Assembly (NCBI RefSeq): GCF_003121925.1
Contig: NZ_QEWR01000002.1
Coordinates: 1,302,001-1,366,000, forward strand
Origin: Ignatzschineria indica
GTDB taxonomy: Bacteria > Pseudomonadota > Gammaproteobacteria > Cardiobacteriales > Wohlfahrtiimonadaceae
Length of the DNA: 64,000 nt
Direction of reading: 5' to 3'
The position numbers and the translations under genes were made by a program. Shown one piece after another: positions 9,261-19,058 of the stretch (its first letter is position 1; every line of letters begins with the position of its first letter). The notes under the pieces are model-generated. The model was not told where the DNA came from. It did not search any database and was given only the letters and a program-made list of their open reading frames with translations.

Positions 9261-11171
9261 ATGATTGAATTCCAAGGCCTCACCATTCGCATGAATGCGA
9301 ATATACTTATCGACAACTTCAGCTTCTCCATCACACCACGCATGCGAGTCGGATTAGTAGGTAAAAATGGAACAGGGAAAACAACCCTCTTCAATACCAT
9401 ACTCGGTCGTCATGAACCTGATAAAGGGGAGATTCATATTCCTAAGTCTGCGGTGATTGCCGAGGTCGCGCAAGAGATCCATAATACGGAGCTCTCCGCC
9501 TTTGAATATATTTTAAGTGGAGATGCAGAGTTAGTAGAACTACGTGAAGCAGAGGTGAACGCTCTTGCACAAAATGATGCCAATCAAATTGCTCATATCT
9601 ATGCTCGCATTGAAGAGATTGATGGCTATCGTGCTGATAGCAGAGCCTATCAACTACTCGATGGTTTAGGTTTTAAGGTAGATGATTACCACAAACCGGT
9701 TAAAGATTTTTCTGGGGGTTGGCGTATGCGCCTCAATATCGGCAAAGCATTAATGTGTCGCTCCGATATTCTGCTACTTGATGAGCCAACAAACCATCTC
9801 GACTTTGAGACCGTTGTTTGGGTTGAAAATTGGCTCAAACAGTATCCCGGCATCTTAATTGTTATTTCCCATGACCGCGATTTTCTCGATAATATCTGTA
9901 CTCAAATTATCCATCTCTACCAGCAGAAGGCGACCGTTTATAGCGGCAACTACACTGCATTCCTGCGTTTAAAAGCAGAAAAATTAGCGCACCAACAAGC
10001 CCAATTTGAAAAAAATGAGAAGACGCGTGCGCATCTTCAAAAGTTTATCGATCGCTTTAGTGCTAAAGCGACCAAGGCAAAGCAAGCCCAAAGCCGCGTC
10101 AAAGCATTAGAAAAACTCGAGGATATCGCCCCTGTTGTGGCGGAAAATGAGTTCTCTTTCCAATTCCAAAACCCCGAAAGAGTACCCGACCCTCTTATTC
10201 GTCTTGATCATGTCAGCTTTAGCTATGATCAAAACCACTTTATTCTTAAAGAGATCAATTTTACAATCACCCCTGAAACTCGCGTCGGGATTTTAGGGCG
10301 AAATGGTGAAGGGAAATCAACCCTCATTAAGCTGATCGCCGGAGAAAATATCCCAACCTCAGGAACAATTATTGCGTCAGAACATCTTAAGGTAGGTTAC
10401 TTCTCTCAACATCAAGTAGAATATTTAACCCTCTCTGAATCCCCTATCTGGCACTTAACACAATTAGATCCTCAGATAACAACCCAAGATGCCCGTAATT
10501 TTCTAGGCTCATTCGGTTTTCATGGCGATAAAGTACTAGAAGCGATTGCCCCCTTTTCAGGGGGCGAGAAAGCACGATTAGCCCTTGCGTTAATTGTCTA
10601 TCAAAAGCCTAATCTTCTGCTTCTTGATGAGCCGACCAACCATCTCGATATCGATATGCGAGAAGCGATAGCAATTGCCCTACAATCTTTCAGCGGTGCT
10701 GTATTAATGGTCTCCCATGATGCCTCCCTTTTAGAGCTCTGTTGCGATCAATTCCTGCTTGTTGCCCATCAATCCTTAAAAGAGTTTAAAGGGGATCTAG
10801 AAGATTATCGGCAATATCTTATAGAACAGAATCGCGCCACATCTCGTGCAGAAAAGAGTGCGCCGATAGCGGAGAAAAAACCTCAACACCATCTCGATCG
10901 AGAAGAGCGTAAAAGATTGCAAACAGAGTTAAGACGCCTGACAAAAGAGATCGAGCAAGCTGAAAAAAAATTAGAAAAATTGACAATAAAGATTGAGGAG
11001 ATCGAAGAAGTATTAGGGAATCCTGATAGCTATGAAACCCTATCTCCTGAAGAGATCTTAACATTCGATCAAGATAAAAGTGCGCTTGAAGCAGAGAGTG
11101 AAGCCCTAGAAGAGGCTTGGTTAAATGCGGCTGAAAAGCGAGAAACAATCACAAAAAAGCTAGAAAATTAA
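9261..11171 (+). CDS. yheS: ABC-F ribosome-associated ATPase YheS
   Basis: A cytosolic ABC-F protein of 636 residues with two nucleotide-binding domains and no membrane segment; the family acts on ribosomes. Walker A motifs are GLVGKNGTGKTTLF (near 33) and ILGRNGEGKSTLIKL. Signatures are DFSGGWRMRLNIGKAL and PFSGGEKARLALAL, each followed by LLLDEPTNHLD. The interdomain linker contains FIDRFSAKATKAKQAQSR. A charged coiled coil closes the C-terminus (about 530-636). Length and block order closely match E. coli YheS rather than Uup or EttA. It stands alone after folP, and no strong ribosome binding site is seen. Confidence 0.93.
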   Translation: MIEFQGLTIRMNANILIDNFSFSITPRMRVGLVGKNGTGKTTLFNTILGRHEPDKGEIHIPKSAVIAEVAQEIHNTELSAFEYILSGDAELVELREAEVNALAQNDANQIAHIYARIEEIDGYRADSRAYQLLDGLGFKVDDYHKPVKDFSGGWRMRLNIGKALMCRSDILLLDEPTNHLDFETVVWVENWLKQYPGILIVISHDRDFLDNICTQIIHLYQQKATVYSGNYTAFLRLKAEKLAHQQAQFEKNEKTRAHLQKFIDRFSAKATKAKQAQSRVKALEKLEDIAPVVAENEFSFQFQNPERVPDPLIRLDHVSFSYDQNHFILKEINFTITPETRVGILGRNGEGKSTLIKLIAGENIPTSGTIIASEHLKVGYFSQHQVEYLTLSESPIWHLTQLDPQITTQDARNFLGSFGFHGDKVLEAIAPFSGGEKARLALALIVYQKPNLLLLDEPTNHLDIDMREAIAIALQSFSGAVLMVSHDASLLELCCDQFLLVAHQSLKEFKGDLEDYRQYLIEQNRATSRAEKSAPIAEKKPQHHLDREERKRLQTELRRLTKEIEQAEKKLEKLTIKIEEIEEVLGNPDSYETLSPEEILTFDQDKSALEAESEALEEAWLNAAEKRETITKKLEN

Positions 11172-11895
11172 ATTAACCGATAATATTAATAATAATTGGT
11201 ATGATAAGAAAAGCTTTTAAAGATTCAAGCCTTTAGTACAATATGCAAAATAGAGATTTAATCGTAAGATTATTGAGCTCTATTTTGATTTTTTTATATT
11301 TTTAAAGGAAAATCTATACGCTTATTACAACTGACAGCCAAAACTGACAAAAACTAACAAACTTCGCTAATTCAATCGACCGAGGATAACAGAATCATAT
11401 CAAGCTATTATCAAGAAGTTAGCAGAGAAAGTTAAGTTCAGAGAAGCTAAAGTAGAAGGTGAATTGGAAGGTTATTGATATTTCAATTAACACTTTACTT
11501 AAAGTGATAATATTTACATTATTGCTTTTCATAGAGTGATTATCAATCAGCACAATTTATATAAAAAGAGCTCTTCTCTAACCTAAAAGGGATTTGTCAG
11601 GGCAAAAGATTAGATCTGAAGATGGCATCTTATTGCTAATAAGTATGGAGAGAGTAAGAGGAATTAAAACCTGATATAGAACAGAAAGTCACTTTTTATA
11701 GTTTTGTATCATGTTTTATCAGCTTACATTAATAGAGAGTGATAGGGGATTATCGCTCTTTTACAACTTTTATCTGTAGTTCTGTAGGGTAAAAATTGAT
11801 TCGGTTGATCGCTCTCTTTAGCGTTTAAACAGATCAATTGAGAAGAAAAATAATTACCCTACCTTTATAAACTTATAGCTGATAGGTATTTCGAT
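11172..11895. other. 724-base gap before cyoA, no gene seen
   Basis: AT-rich sequence with no plausible reading frame, tRNA or clear terminator. It must contain the promoter of the cyo operon, but no trustworthy -35/-10 pair could be placed. A small palindrome ATTGA-N4-TCAAT at about 11478 does not match an FNR site because the half-site spacing is wrong. Confidence 0.5.
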
Positions 11896-12870
11896 ATGAA
11901 TAAAGCTGCCTTAAAAGCGCTAAAAATAGGAGCCATCGCCACAGCCCTCCTGATAGTAACGGGATGTAGCGATCTTGCCCTCTTCAATCCGAAAGGTGAG
12001 ATTGCCGAGTATGAGAAGTGGCTTCTAATGATTAGCGCTGCCCTTATGCTCATCGTTATCATTCCCTGCATCATCATGGCGGTTATCTTCCCTTGGTGGT
12101 TTAGAGAATCGAACAAAAAAGCAACCTATAAACCCGAATGGCAAGAATCGAAGATCTTGGAACGATTCATGTGGGGAGTTCCCATCGCCATTATCGCCCT
12201 TTTAACCTTTATTACCGTTCAAAGTACCATCGATCTCAATCCGAAAAAACGGATTGAATCTGAGAAAGAAGATCTCGTTATTGAAGTGGTCTCAATGGAT
12301 TGGCAATGGCTCTTTATCTATCCTGAAGAGGGAATTGCAACCATTAATACCCTCTATCTTCCTGTTGATCGCCCTCTTAAGTTTAGACTTACCTCACAAA
12401 CGGTGATGAATGCCTTCTTTATTCCACAAATTGGAACACAACTCGATGTGATGAGTGGAATGGAAAATGTCCTCTATCTCATTGTTAATGAAGAGGGAAC
12501 CTATCAAGGGGCATCCTATGGCTATAGTGGTGCCGGCTATTCTGATATGAAGTTTAGAGTCACCGCTCTTTCTGATGATGATTTTGCCAAGTGGGTTAAA
12601 GAGCAACAATCTCACAATAATAACCCTCTCGATTGGGCCAAATATCAAGAATTTGTTGAAGAGGAGCCGATCAATGCTCCAGAACAATATTTCCATCCTA
12701 TTGAGAAAGGGCTCTATCTGCGTGTCATCTCTCAATTTTTAGATCTAGAAGAGGTTGAAGAGCATATGCGTGAGCATATTCATGAAGTTAACCGGTTAAA
12801 GCCTAATATTGAAGCGCTATTAAGCCGCCCAATATCGCCGGCATTAACCTATATATCCCATCAACAGTAG
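11896..12870 (+). CDS. cyoA: Cytochrome bo3 ubiquinol oxidase subunit II
   Basis: Subunit II of the proton-pumping quinol oxidase in the inner membrane. The N-terminus is a lipoprotein signal with lipobox VTGC (about residues 16-19). Two membrane helices follow (ISAALMLIVIIPCIIMAVIF and a helix after RFMWGVPIAI), then a periplasmic cupredoxin-like domain (SMDWQWLFIYPEEGIAT, NAFFIPQIGTQLDVMSGM). The CuA ligand cysteines of cytochrome c oxidases are absent, as expected for a quinol oxidase. The length of 324 residues is typical. AGG lies nine bases before the ATG. It is the first gene of cyoABCD. Confidence 0.97.
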   Translation: MNKAALKALKIGAIATALLIVTGCSDLALFNPKGEIAEYEKWLLMISAALMLIVIIPCIIMAVIFPWWFRESNKKATYKPEWQESKILERFMWGVPIAIIALLTFITVQSTIDLNPKKRIESEKEDLVIEVVSMDWQWLFIYPEEGIATINTLYLPVDRPLKFRLTSQTVMNAFFIPQIGTQLDVMSGMENVLYLIVNEEGTYQGASYGYSGAGYSDMKFRVTALSDDDFAKWVKEQQSHNNNPLDWAKYQEFVEEEPINAPEQYFHPIEKGLYLRVISQFLDLEEVEEHMREHIHEVNRLKPNIEALLSRPISPALTYISHQQ

Positions 12871-12881
12871 AGGATTCGTCT

Positions 12882-14885
12882 ATGTTTGGAAGATTAACCA
12901 TCGATAGTATTCCATGGAGCCACCCGATTCCCCTCGCGGCTTTTGGATTTATTATTCTTATCGTCTTAGCGGTTCTGGCAACTATCACCTTCACTCGAAG
13001 ATGGAAGTGGCTCTGGACTAACTGGCTAACAACCACCGATCATAAACGAATCGGTATTATCTATATTATCGTCGCGATCATTATGCTACTCCGCGGTTTT
13101 GCTGATGCTATTATGATGCGCTCACAGATGGCACTTGCCTCAACAGGAGATCAGGTAGGATACCTTCCACCTGAACATTATGACCAGATCTTCTCAGCTC
13201 ACGGCGTCATTATGATCTTCTTTATGGCAACACCCTTCTTAATTGGATTGATGAACGTGGTCGTTCCTCTACAATTAGGTCGTCGCGATGTGGCCTTTCC
13301 AGTCCTCAATGCGGTGAGTGTCTGGTTAACTGTAGCGGGAGCTATCTTAATCAACCTCTCCCTTGGTATTGGTGAGTTTGCAAAGACTGGCTGGGTTGCT
13401 TACGCGCCACTTTCAGAGAAGCTCTATAGTCCTGGCGTTGGAGTCGATTACTATATCTGGAGTATTCAAGTCTCCGGCTTAGGGACAACATTAGCCGCTC
13501 TTAATATGTTTGTCACTATTTTGAAGGTCAGAGCACCCGGCATGAGACTCTTTCAAATGCCACTATTTACTTGGTCAACACTCTGTACTTCTATCTTAAT
13601 TCTTGCGGTCTTCCCTATCTTAACTGCAACCATGTTATTGCTAGGATTAGATCGTTATCTCGGCTTTGAGATCTTCACCAACTCTTTAGGAGGCGGAAGT
13701 CAGATGATGTATGTCAATCTGATCTGGGCGTGGGGACATCCTGAGGTCTATATCTTAATTCTGCCGGCATTTGGTATCTTCTCTGAAGTTGTCTCAACCT
13801 TCAGCCGAAAATATCTCTTCGGTTATAAAGCATTGGTCTGGGCGATTATTGCGATTCTCTTTATGTCGCTCACCGTTTGGTTGCATCACTTCTTTACCAT
13901 GGGTGCAGGTGTTAATGTCAATGCCTTCTTCGGTGTTACTACCATGTTGATTGCAGTACCAACGGGAGTGAAGGTCTTTAACTGGCTCTTTACCATCTAT
14001 CGAGGTCAAGTGAAGATGGATGTGCCAATGCTCTATGCTGTAGGCTTCCTTATCCTCTTTGTATTAGGAGGGATGACAGGCGTAATGCTCGCGATTCCTG
14101 GAGTCAACTATGCAGTCCATAATACTGAATTTGTTGTCGCCCACTTCCATAACACCATCATTGGTGGGGTTGTCTTTGGTGTCCTTGCCGGCTACAACTT
14201 CTGGTTCCCTAAAGCATTTGGCTTTAGACTCCATAAAGGATGGGGATATGCCACATTCTGGCTCTGGTTTATAGGCTTCCTCTTTGCCTTTATCCCCCTC
14301 TATCTCGCAGGATTTGATGGTATGCCACGTCGCATTAGCCAAAACATCGATCCTCGATATGGAACCTATCTCGTTGTCGCCCTCTTTGGTGCTGTCTTAA
14401 TCTTCTTAGGGATTATTGCGATCTTAGTGCAGCTCTTTGTCAGTATTAAGCAGCGAGAGAAGTTAAAAGATCCTACAGGAGATCTTTGGAATGGTCGCTC
14501 CTTAGAATGGTCAATTCCTTCACCACCCCCTGTCTATAACTACGCCGTCATTCCTAAAGTGGATGATATCGATATGTTCTGGAAATTAAAGCAGGAAGGA
14601 AAGGCATATGATCCCGATCGACAATATCAAGATATCTATATTCCAAAACATACAGCGCTCGGCTTTGTATCGGGTGGTGTTTTAGCGGGATTACTCTCAT
14701 TCTCTCTTGTTTGGAGTATCTGGTGGATGGCAATCCTCTTCTTCAGTGCGGCAATTATCTGGTGGATTATTGAAAGCTTCAGAGAACACGAAGAGATCCT
14801 TATTCCTGCAGAAGAAGTAAAAGCCGCCGATGAGGCGTTCTTAGAACGTGTTAAACAGTATCAACTTGCACAAGGAGAACACTAA
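12882..14885 (+). CDS. cyoB: Cytochrome bo3 ubiquinol oxidase subunit I
   Basis: Catalytic heme-copper subunit that reduces oxygen and pumps protons. Arg71 and Asp75 of the quinone site (LLRGFADAIMMRSQ) fall at the same numbers as in E. coli CyoB. The heme and copper ligands are in FSAHGVIMIFF, WGHPEVYILILP, WLHHFFTMG and AHFHNTIIGG. The HPEVY histidine and tyrosine form the cross-linked pair in the family. It has 667 residues and many membrane helices. AGAGGA precedes the ATG, and its TAA shares a base with the cyoC start. Confidence 0.98.
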   Translation: MFGRLTIDSIPWSHPIPLAAFGFIILIVLAVLATITFTRRWKWLWTNWLTTTDHKRIGIIYIIVAIIMLLRGFADAIMMRSQMALASTGDQVGYLPPEHYDQIFSAHGVIMIFFMATPFLIGLMNVVVPLQLGRRDVAFPVLNAVSVWLTVAGAILINLSLGIGEFAKTGWVAYAPLSEKLYSPGVGVDYYIWSIQVSGLGTTLAALNMFVTILKVRAPGMRLFQMPLFTWSTLCTSILILAVFPILTATMLLLGLDRYLGFEIFTNSLGGGSQMMYVNLIWAWGHPEVYILILPAFGIFSEVVSTFSRKYLFGYKALVWAIIAILFMSLTVWLHHFFTMGAGVNVNAFFGVTTMLIAVPTGVKVFNWLFTIYRGQVKMDVPMLYAVGFLILFVLGGMTGVMLAIPGVNYAVHNTEFVVAHFHNTIIGGVVFGVLAGYNFWFPKAFGFRLHKGWGYATFWLWFIGFLFAFIPLYLAGFDGMPRRISQNIDPRYGTYLVVALFGAVLIFLGIIAILVQLFVSIKQREKLKDPTGDLWNGRSLEWSIPSPPPVYNYAVIPKVDDIDMFWKLKQEGKAYDPDRQYQDIYIPKHTALGFVSGGVLAGLLSFSLVWSIWWMAILFFSAAIIWWIIESFREHEEILIPAEEVKAADEAFLERVKQYQLAQGEH

Positions 14886-15496
14886 TGGCAACAAATACCT
14901 TAAGTAGTTCTGATATCAAATTACGTCAAGAAGAGGAGAGCGCAAATAATAAGGTCTTTGGATTTTGGATCTACCTGATGGCAGACTCTATTATCTTTGG
15001 AACCTTCTTCGCGGTCTTCGTTGTTCTACTACAAAATACAACGCATGGCCATACGCCCCATTCTCTTTTTGATCTAGGAAATGCTTTTGCCGAAACGGTA
15101 GCGCTACTCACTAGTAGCCTCACCTGTGGCTTAGCGATGTTAACCCTCAAACGCGGTAAGATTGGTGCAACAATTCTCCTTCTTATCATCACCTTTATTC
15201 TCGGAGGGATCTTCCTAACATTAGAGATTAGAGAGTTTCTAGGCTTTATCGATATTGGTGCAACACCACAAAGCAGCGGATTCCTCTCTGGATTCTTCTC
15301 TCTTGTAGGGCTTCATGGAGCGCATCTCTCCATCGGGATGGTCTGGATGTTGGTGATGATGTTGCAGTTAGCCTTTAAAGGATCAACCCTAGAGACTCGT
15401 ACACGAATGAAGCTCTTTAGTCTCTTTTGGCACTTTCTCGATATTATCTGGATCTGTATCTTTACTGTTGTCTACTTGATGGGGGTTTCACTATGA
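14885..15496 (+). CDS. cyoC: Cytochrome bo3 ubiquinol oxidase subunit III
   Basis: A 203-residue membrane subunit of the bo3 oxidase, with five hydrophobic segments and the COX3-type phrase GLHGAHLSIGMVWML. It starts on the last base of the cyoB stop (TAATG) and its own stop overlaps cyoD (ATGA), so cyoBCD are probably translated in coupled fashion. No catalytic cofactor is bound by this subunit in the family. Confidence 0.96.
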   Translation: MATNTLSSSDIKLRQEEESANNKVFGFWIYLMADSIIFGTFFAVFVVLLQNTTHGHTPHSLFDLGNAFAETVALLTSSLTCGLAMLTLKRGKIGATILLLIITFILGGIFLTLEIREFLGFIDIGATPQSSGFLSGFFSLVGLHGAHLSIGMVWMLVMMLQLAFKGSTLETRTRMKLFSLFWHFLDIIWICIFTVVYLMGVSL

Positions 15497-15870
15497 CCGA
15501 TCTCAACACTACATTAACAACACCACAAGAGGAGATGACACAAACCACGCAAGAGGGAAAAGGGGAATTGACCGCCTATTTAGTCGGTTATGGCTTCTCC
15601 ATTATTCTCACACTTCTCTCCTTTGGTACCGTCATCTACTTAAGAGAGATGCTCTCTATTGGTGTATTAGCGGGGATTTTAGCGCTCAGTGCAATGACTC
15701 AAGTGATTGTGCAGGTCGTCTGCTTTCTCCATATTAAAAAGGGAGATAACGATGGCTGGAATGTGGCCTCTCTACTCTTTACCGGCATTATTCTTCTGAT
15801 GGTTGTCGGTGGTTCTGGCTGGGTGATGTACTATCTCCATATGAATATGATGCCGGAACTTCCTATGTAA
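15493..15870 (+). CDS. cyoD: Cytochrome bo3 ubiquinol oxidase subunit IV
   Basis: A small subunit with three membrane segments, which assists assembly of the CuB site in E. coli. From ATG 15493 it has 125 residues. The start overlaps the cyoC stop in ATGA; the open frame runs further upstream inside cyoC, but that part is not CyoD sequence. The hydrophilic N-terminus (about 38 residues) is followed by the helices around FSIILTLLSFGTVIYL, AILALSAMTQVIVQVVCFLH and LLFTGIILLMVVGGSGWVMY. Confidence 0.95.
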   Translation: MTDLNTTLTTPQEEMTQTTQEGKGELTAYLVGYGFSIILTLLSFGTVIYLREMLSIGVLAGILALSAMTQVIVQVVCFLHIKKGDNDGWNVASLLFTGIILLMVVGGSGWVMYYLHMNMMPELPM

Positions 15871-15930
15871 TCTCTCTTTTTCTATCTATTAAGAGAGCAA
15901 TCTAGGAGATCTCCTAAGCAGAGCATTAAT

Positions 15931-15986
15931 GGGGTGAGGATAATAGAAATATTTTAATCTTCATGCCTCACCCTATTATCTCACCC
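15931..15986 (+). repeat. Inverted repeat between cyoD and cyoE
   Basis: GGGGTGAGGATAATAG (15931-15946) faces CCTATTATCTCACCCC (about 15971-15986), complementary apart from one offset base, with a 25-base loop. No T run follows, so it is not a standard terminator. A transcript from cyoD into cyoE would fold here. Confidence 0.6.
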
Positions 15987-16026
15987 CTTCCACTTCTCTC
16001 ATCTATCAATTGAGTTAGGGAACCAC

Positions 16027-16917
16027 GTGATCTATCGTAATTTTCGTCCATTTTTAAAATTGATTAAACATGGGATTATTCTCGGCAATCTCGTTCCTGT
16101 GATTGCAGGCTACCTATTAGCACTCAATCTTGCGGAGAATTTCAATGTCTCCCGTTTTATCGCAACAATGATCGGTATTAGTGCCATTATTGCAAGTGCT
16201 ACGATCGCCAATAATATTATCGATCGCGATATCGATCGCATTATGACGCGCACCCAAAATAGACCTCTCGTTAATGGGGATATCTCCCTTAAAACAGCAC
16301 TAATTCTCTCAATAGTCGCTGCGATTATCGGTTTCTATCTTCTCTTTGTAAGAGTCAATACCCTAGCGGGGATCTTTGCTCTAATCGGCTTTATCGACTA
16401 TATTCTTCTCTACTCCCTCATCTTTAAACGCAATTCAACCTTAAGTATTCTTGTCGGTAGTATCTCCGGTGCCGTCCCCCCTCTTGTGGGTTATGTGGCA
16501 GTTAGTCAGCAGATTGATAGTAATATCCTCTTTCTCTTTATTATCTTCGCCACTTGGCAGGTAGCACACTCTTATGCAATCGCGCTCTACCGAAAAAAAG
16601 ATTATCAATCGGCAAAGATCCCGATGGCACCTCTCTTTCTCTCCTTAAAAAGGACACAAAAAGAGATGGCGCTCTATGTCGGAGCAATGGCAATTGCAAC
16701 GCTATTACTTGCTCTTGAAAGCTTTCATTTCCTTGCTATGCAACTGCTTATTATTGCAATTACGCTCTATTGGTTAATCGATATTTTAAGACCGATCCAA
16801 ACAGAAGAATCCTGCTGGGGAAGGCGTCAATTTCTCAACTCTCTACTTCTTATAATGGCTTTCTGCTTCACCATTATGATCGATTATCTCTTAACCCATC
16901 TTATCAATATCCTCTAA
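16027..16917 (+). CDS. cyoE: Protoheme IX farnesyltransferase (heme O synthase)
   Basis: Transfers a farnesyl group to heme b to make the heme O used by the bo3 oxidase. It is an integral membrane protein of the UbiA prenyltransferase superfamily, 296 residues, with nine or so hydrophobic segments. The diagnostic Asp-rich loop is NNIIDRDIDRIMTRTQNRPL (about 57-76), with a second loop at YRKKDYQSAKIPMAP. The start is GTG at 16027, supported by AGGGA five bases upstream. It is separated from cyoD by 156 bases that contain an inverted repeat. Confidence 0.96.
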   Translation: MIYRNFRPFLKLIKHGIILGNLVPVIAGYLLALNLAENFNVSRFIATMIGISAIIASATIANNIIDRDIDRIMTRTQNRPLVNGDISLKTALILSIVAAIIGFYLLFVRVNTLAGIFALIGFIDYILLYSLIFKRNSTLSILVGSISGAVPPLVGYVAVSQQIDSNILFLFIIFATWQVAHSYAIALYRKKDYQSAKIPMAPLFLSLKRTQKEMALYVGAMAIATLLLALESFHFLAMQLLIIAITLYWLIDILRPIQTEESCWGRRQFLNSLLLIMAFCFTIMIDYLLTHLINIL

Positions 16918-17079
16918 CTCTTTTTTCATCTCATAAAGGAGAGAGATTCATTCCCCTTCAAGCACCAAAGATGCTATTTTAAGTAAAAGTAATGACGATT
17001 ATAACTATAATCGCATGGCTCGTATGGTCCGTATGGCTATTTCATAAAATATAAAAAGCATAAAAAGAGGAGTGACACA

Positions 17080-17832
17080 ATGAATATCTTGATAACTGGC
17101 GCATCATCTGGATTTGGATTAGAGGCGACAAAAATTTTCATTGAAAAGGGATATACCGTCGTCGGTCTTGCTCGTCGACATGAGAAGCTGATGGAGATAA
17201 AAGCGCAATTAGGTGAAAATTTTTACCCCTTAACAGCAGATATGGCAAATCTTGAATCTGTTAAAGAGGGGATCGAAAACCTTCCAGAACCTTTCGATCA
17301 AATTGATATTTTAATCAATAATGCCGGTCTTGCTCTCAATCTCAATCCTGCGTTTGATGTCGATTTTGAAGATTGGCAAACGATGATCGATGTGAATATC
17401 CGAGGCTTAACTTATATCACCCATCTGATCTTGCCACAGATGGTCGCCCGTGATGATGGTTATATCATCAATATTAGTTCAACTGCTGGCAACTACCCTT
17501 ACTACGGCTCTAATATCTATGGCCCGACCAAAGCATTTGTCACTAGCTTTTCACAAAATCTAAGGGCTGATCTTATCGGGAAGAATATTCGTGTCTCTAA
17601 TGTTGAGCCGGGACTCTGTAGCGATACTGAATTCTCCAATATTCGTTTTAAGGGGGATGATAAACGAGCAGAATCGGTCTATGCAGATGTAGAAGCCGTT
17701 ACCGGTCGAGAGATTGCTGAGATTATCTACTGGCTTACGACACAACCTAAACATGTTAATATTAACCGCATCGAGGTAATGCCGACAATGCAGACCTTTG
17801 CGGGCTTGACGGTCTATAAAAAAGAGAAGTAA
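17080..17832 (+). CDS. ydfG: SDR-family NADP-dependent 3-hydroxy acid dehydrogenase
   Basis: A classical short-chain dehydrogenase of 250 residues, probably acting on L-allo-threonine, serine or 3-hydroxy acids like E. coli YdfG. The nucleotide-binding motif is TGASSGFG (near 7-14), then NNAG, the catalytic serine in INISSTAG, and YGPTK (Tyr and Lys). The YdfG-specific blocks EPGLCSDTEFSNIRFKGDD and HVNINRIEVMP are present. AGAGGAG lies seven bases before the ATG. It appears monocistronic, and the substrate is inferred from family resemblance. Confidence 0.92.
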   Translation: MNILITGASSGFGLEATKIFIEKGYTVVGLARRHEKLMEIKAQLGENFYPLTADMANLESVKEGIENLPEPFDQIDILINNAGLALNLNPAFDVDFEDWQTMIDVNIRGLTYITHLILPQMVARDDGYIINISSTAGNYPYYGSNIYGPTKAFVTSFSQNLRADLIGKNIRVSNVEPGLCSDTEFSNIRFKGDDKRAESVYADVEAVTGREIAEIIYWLTTQPKHVNINRIEVMPTMQTFAGLTVYKKEK

Positions 17833-17960
17833 GCTCAGGGTATATTTTATTAACGCTCTATTATGCTCTATTATTCTATATATGAGTGAGCACTTTAAGA
17901 TCTACTCTCTAAACTCAAGAGCCATCTATTAACTACTTAATTTAACAAGAGCAATCAAAT

Positions 17961-18887
17961 ATGAAAATTATCGATCTTCATTGTGACGCCTTAATGAAAC
18001 TCTCCGATGCTAAGGGAAAACTCTCCTTCAAAGATTCGATCGAGCTCGATGTTAATCTAGATAAGTTGAAGAGAGGCGGTGTAAAGGTTCAAGCTTTTGC
18101 CATCTTTGTCTCCCCTTCCCTCCCCTCTTCTGATCAATTTCAAGAGGTGATCGCGCAGATCCATTACTTCTATAGCGAAGTTTTAGAGAAACATCCCGAA
18201 ATGCGTTTAATTCGTTCTTGGGATCAGATCTCTCAGCTCAAAGAGGGCGAGATCGGTGCATTTTTAACCTTAGAAGGGGTTGATCCTATTGGCAATGATC
18301 TCAAAAAATTAACCCTTCTCTATCAATTAGGGGTTCGCTCGATCGGGTTAACCTGGAATAATGGAAACTTAGCAGCGGATGGCGTTGCCGAAGCTAGAGG
18401 TGCCGGCTTAAGTCGTTTTGGGCGAGAGATTGTGAAATGGTGTAATGAACATCAACTCTTTGTCGATGTCTCCCATCTTCATCCTACAGGATTTTGGGAT
18501 GTGATGGAACTTGCGAAATACCCCATTGCAAGCCATTCTAATGCAATGACAATTTGTGAACATCGTCGTAATCTCACTGATGATCAGATCCGTGCAATGA
18601 TTGAGCGAAAGGCAATGATACATATCGTCTTCTGCCCACCTTTTGTCAAAAAAGGAGGGAATGCCACAATTATTGATGTCATCTATCAGATCAACCATAT
18701 TGTCGCTTTAGGAGGCATTAAAAATATTGGTTTTGGCTCCGACTTTGATGGAATCGAATCGAAAGTTGAAGCGCTCAGTGATACAAGTATGTACCCCAAT
18801 CTTATCGAAGCCCTCAAAGCCTTCTACTCAGAAGAGGAGATCGCCGGCTTTGCCTATCAAAACTTCTTAGATCGGTTACCTCAGTAA
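17961..18887 (+). CDS. Membrane dipeptidase family protein (peptidase M19)
   Basis: A zinc peptidase of the renal dipeptidase family, 308 residues, predicted to cleave dipeptides. The metal-binding motif IDLHCDAL is at the N-terminus (His7, Asp9). The bridging glutamate is in LTLEGVDPI, and metal and substrate histidines are in DVSHLHPTGF, ASHSNA and EHRRNL; GFGSDFDGI closes the barrel. No signal peptide is seen, so it is probably cytosolic, as in other bacterial members. Promoter and ribosome binding site are weak. Substrate is unknown. Confidence 0.9.
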   Translation: MKIIDLHCDALMKLSDAKGKLSFKDSIELDVNLDKLKRGGVKVQAFAIFVSPSLPSSDQFQEVIAQIHYFYSEVLEKHPEMRLIRSWDQISQLKEGEIGAFLTLEGVDPIGNDLKKLTLLYQLGVRSIGLTWNNGNLAADGVAEARGAGLSRFGREIVKWCNEHQLFVDVSHLHPTGFWDVMELAKYPIASHSNAMTICEHRRNLTDDQIRAMIERKAMIHIVFCPPFVKKGGNATIIDVIYQINHIVALGGIKNIGFGSDFDGIESKVEALSDTSMYPNLIEALKAFYSEEEIAGFAYQNFLDRLPQ

Positions 18888-18980
18888 ATATCTATAGTAT
18901 TGCGCCCCTAATGACGATATCTGTAAATTAAAATTTGAGGGATCTCTAACGTAGTTGCAATTGCAGTAAAGTGTTATAAC

Positions 18981-19024
18981 TTAAAAAACTAAGAACCCCA
19001 AAAAGATCAACTATTTTGGGGTTC
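18981..19024 (-). terminator. Terminator between convergent genes
   Basis: A perfect 11-base-pair stem, GAACCCCAAAA (18993-19003) with TTTTGGGGTTC (19014-19024). On the minus strand it is followed by a T run (complement of 18983-18988), so it mainly serves the outer-membrane protein gene. Confidence 0.8.
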
Positions 19025-19058
19025 GTAAACTTCTACAATAATGGATATAGCGTCATTA

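Noticed and set aside
11470-11495. ATTGA-N4-TCAAT before cyoA as an FNR/ArcA-type site
   Set aside because: The half-site spacing is two bases too short for FNR, and no other evidence supports it.
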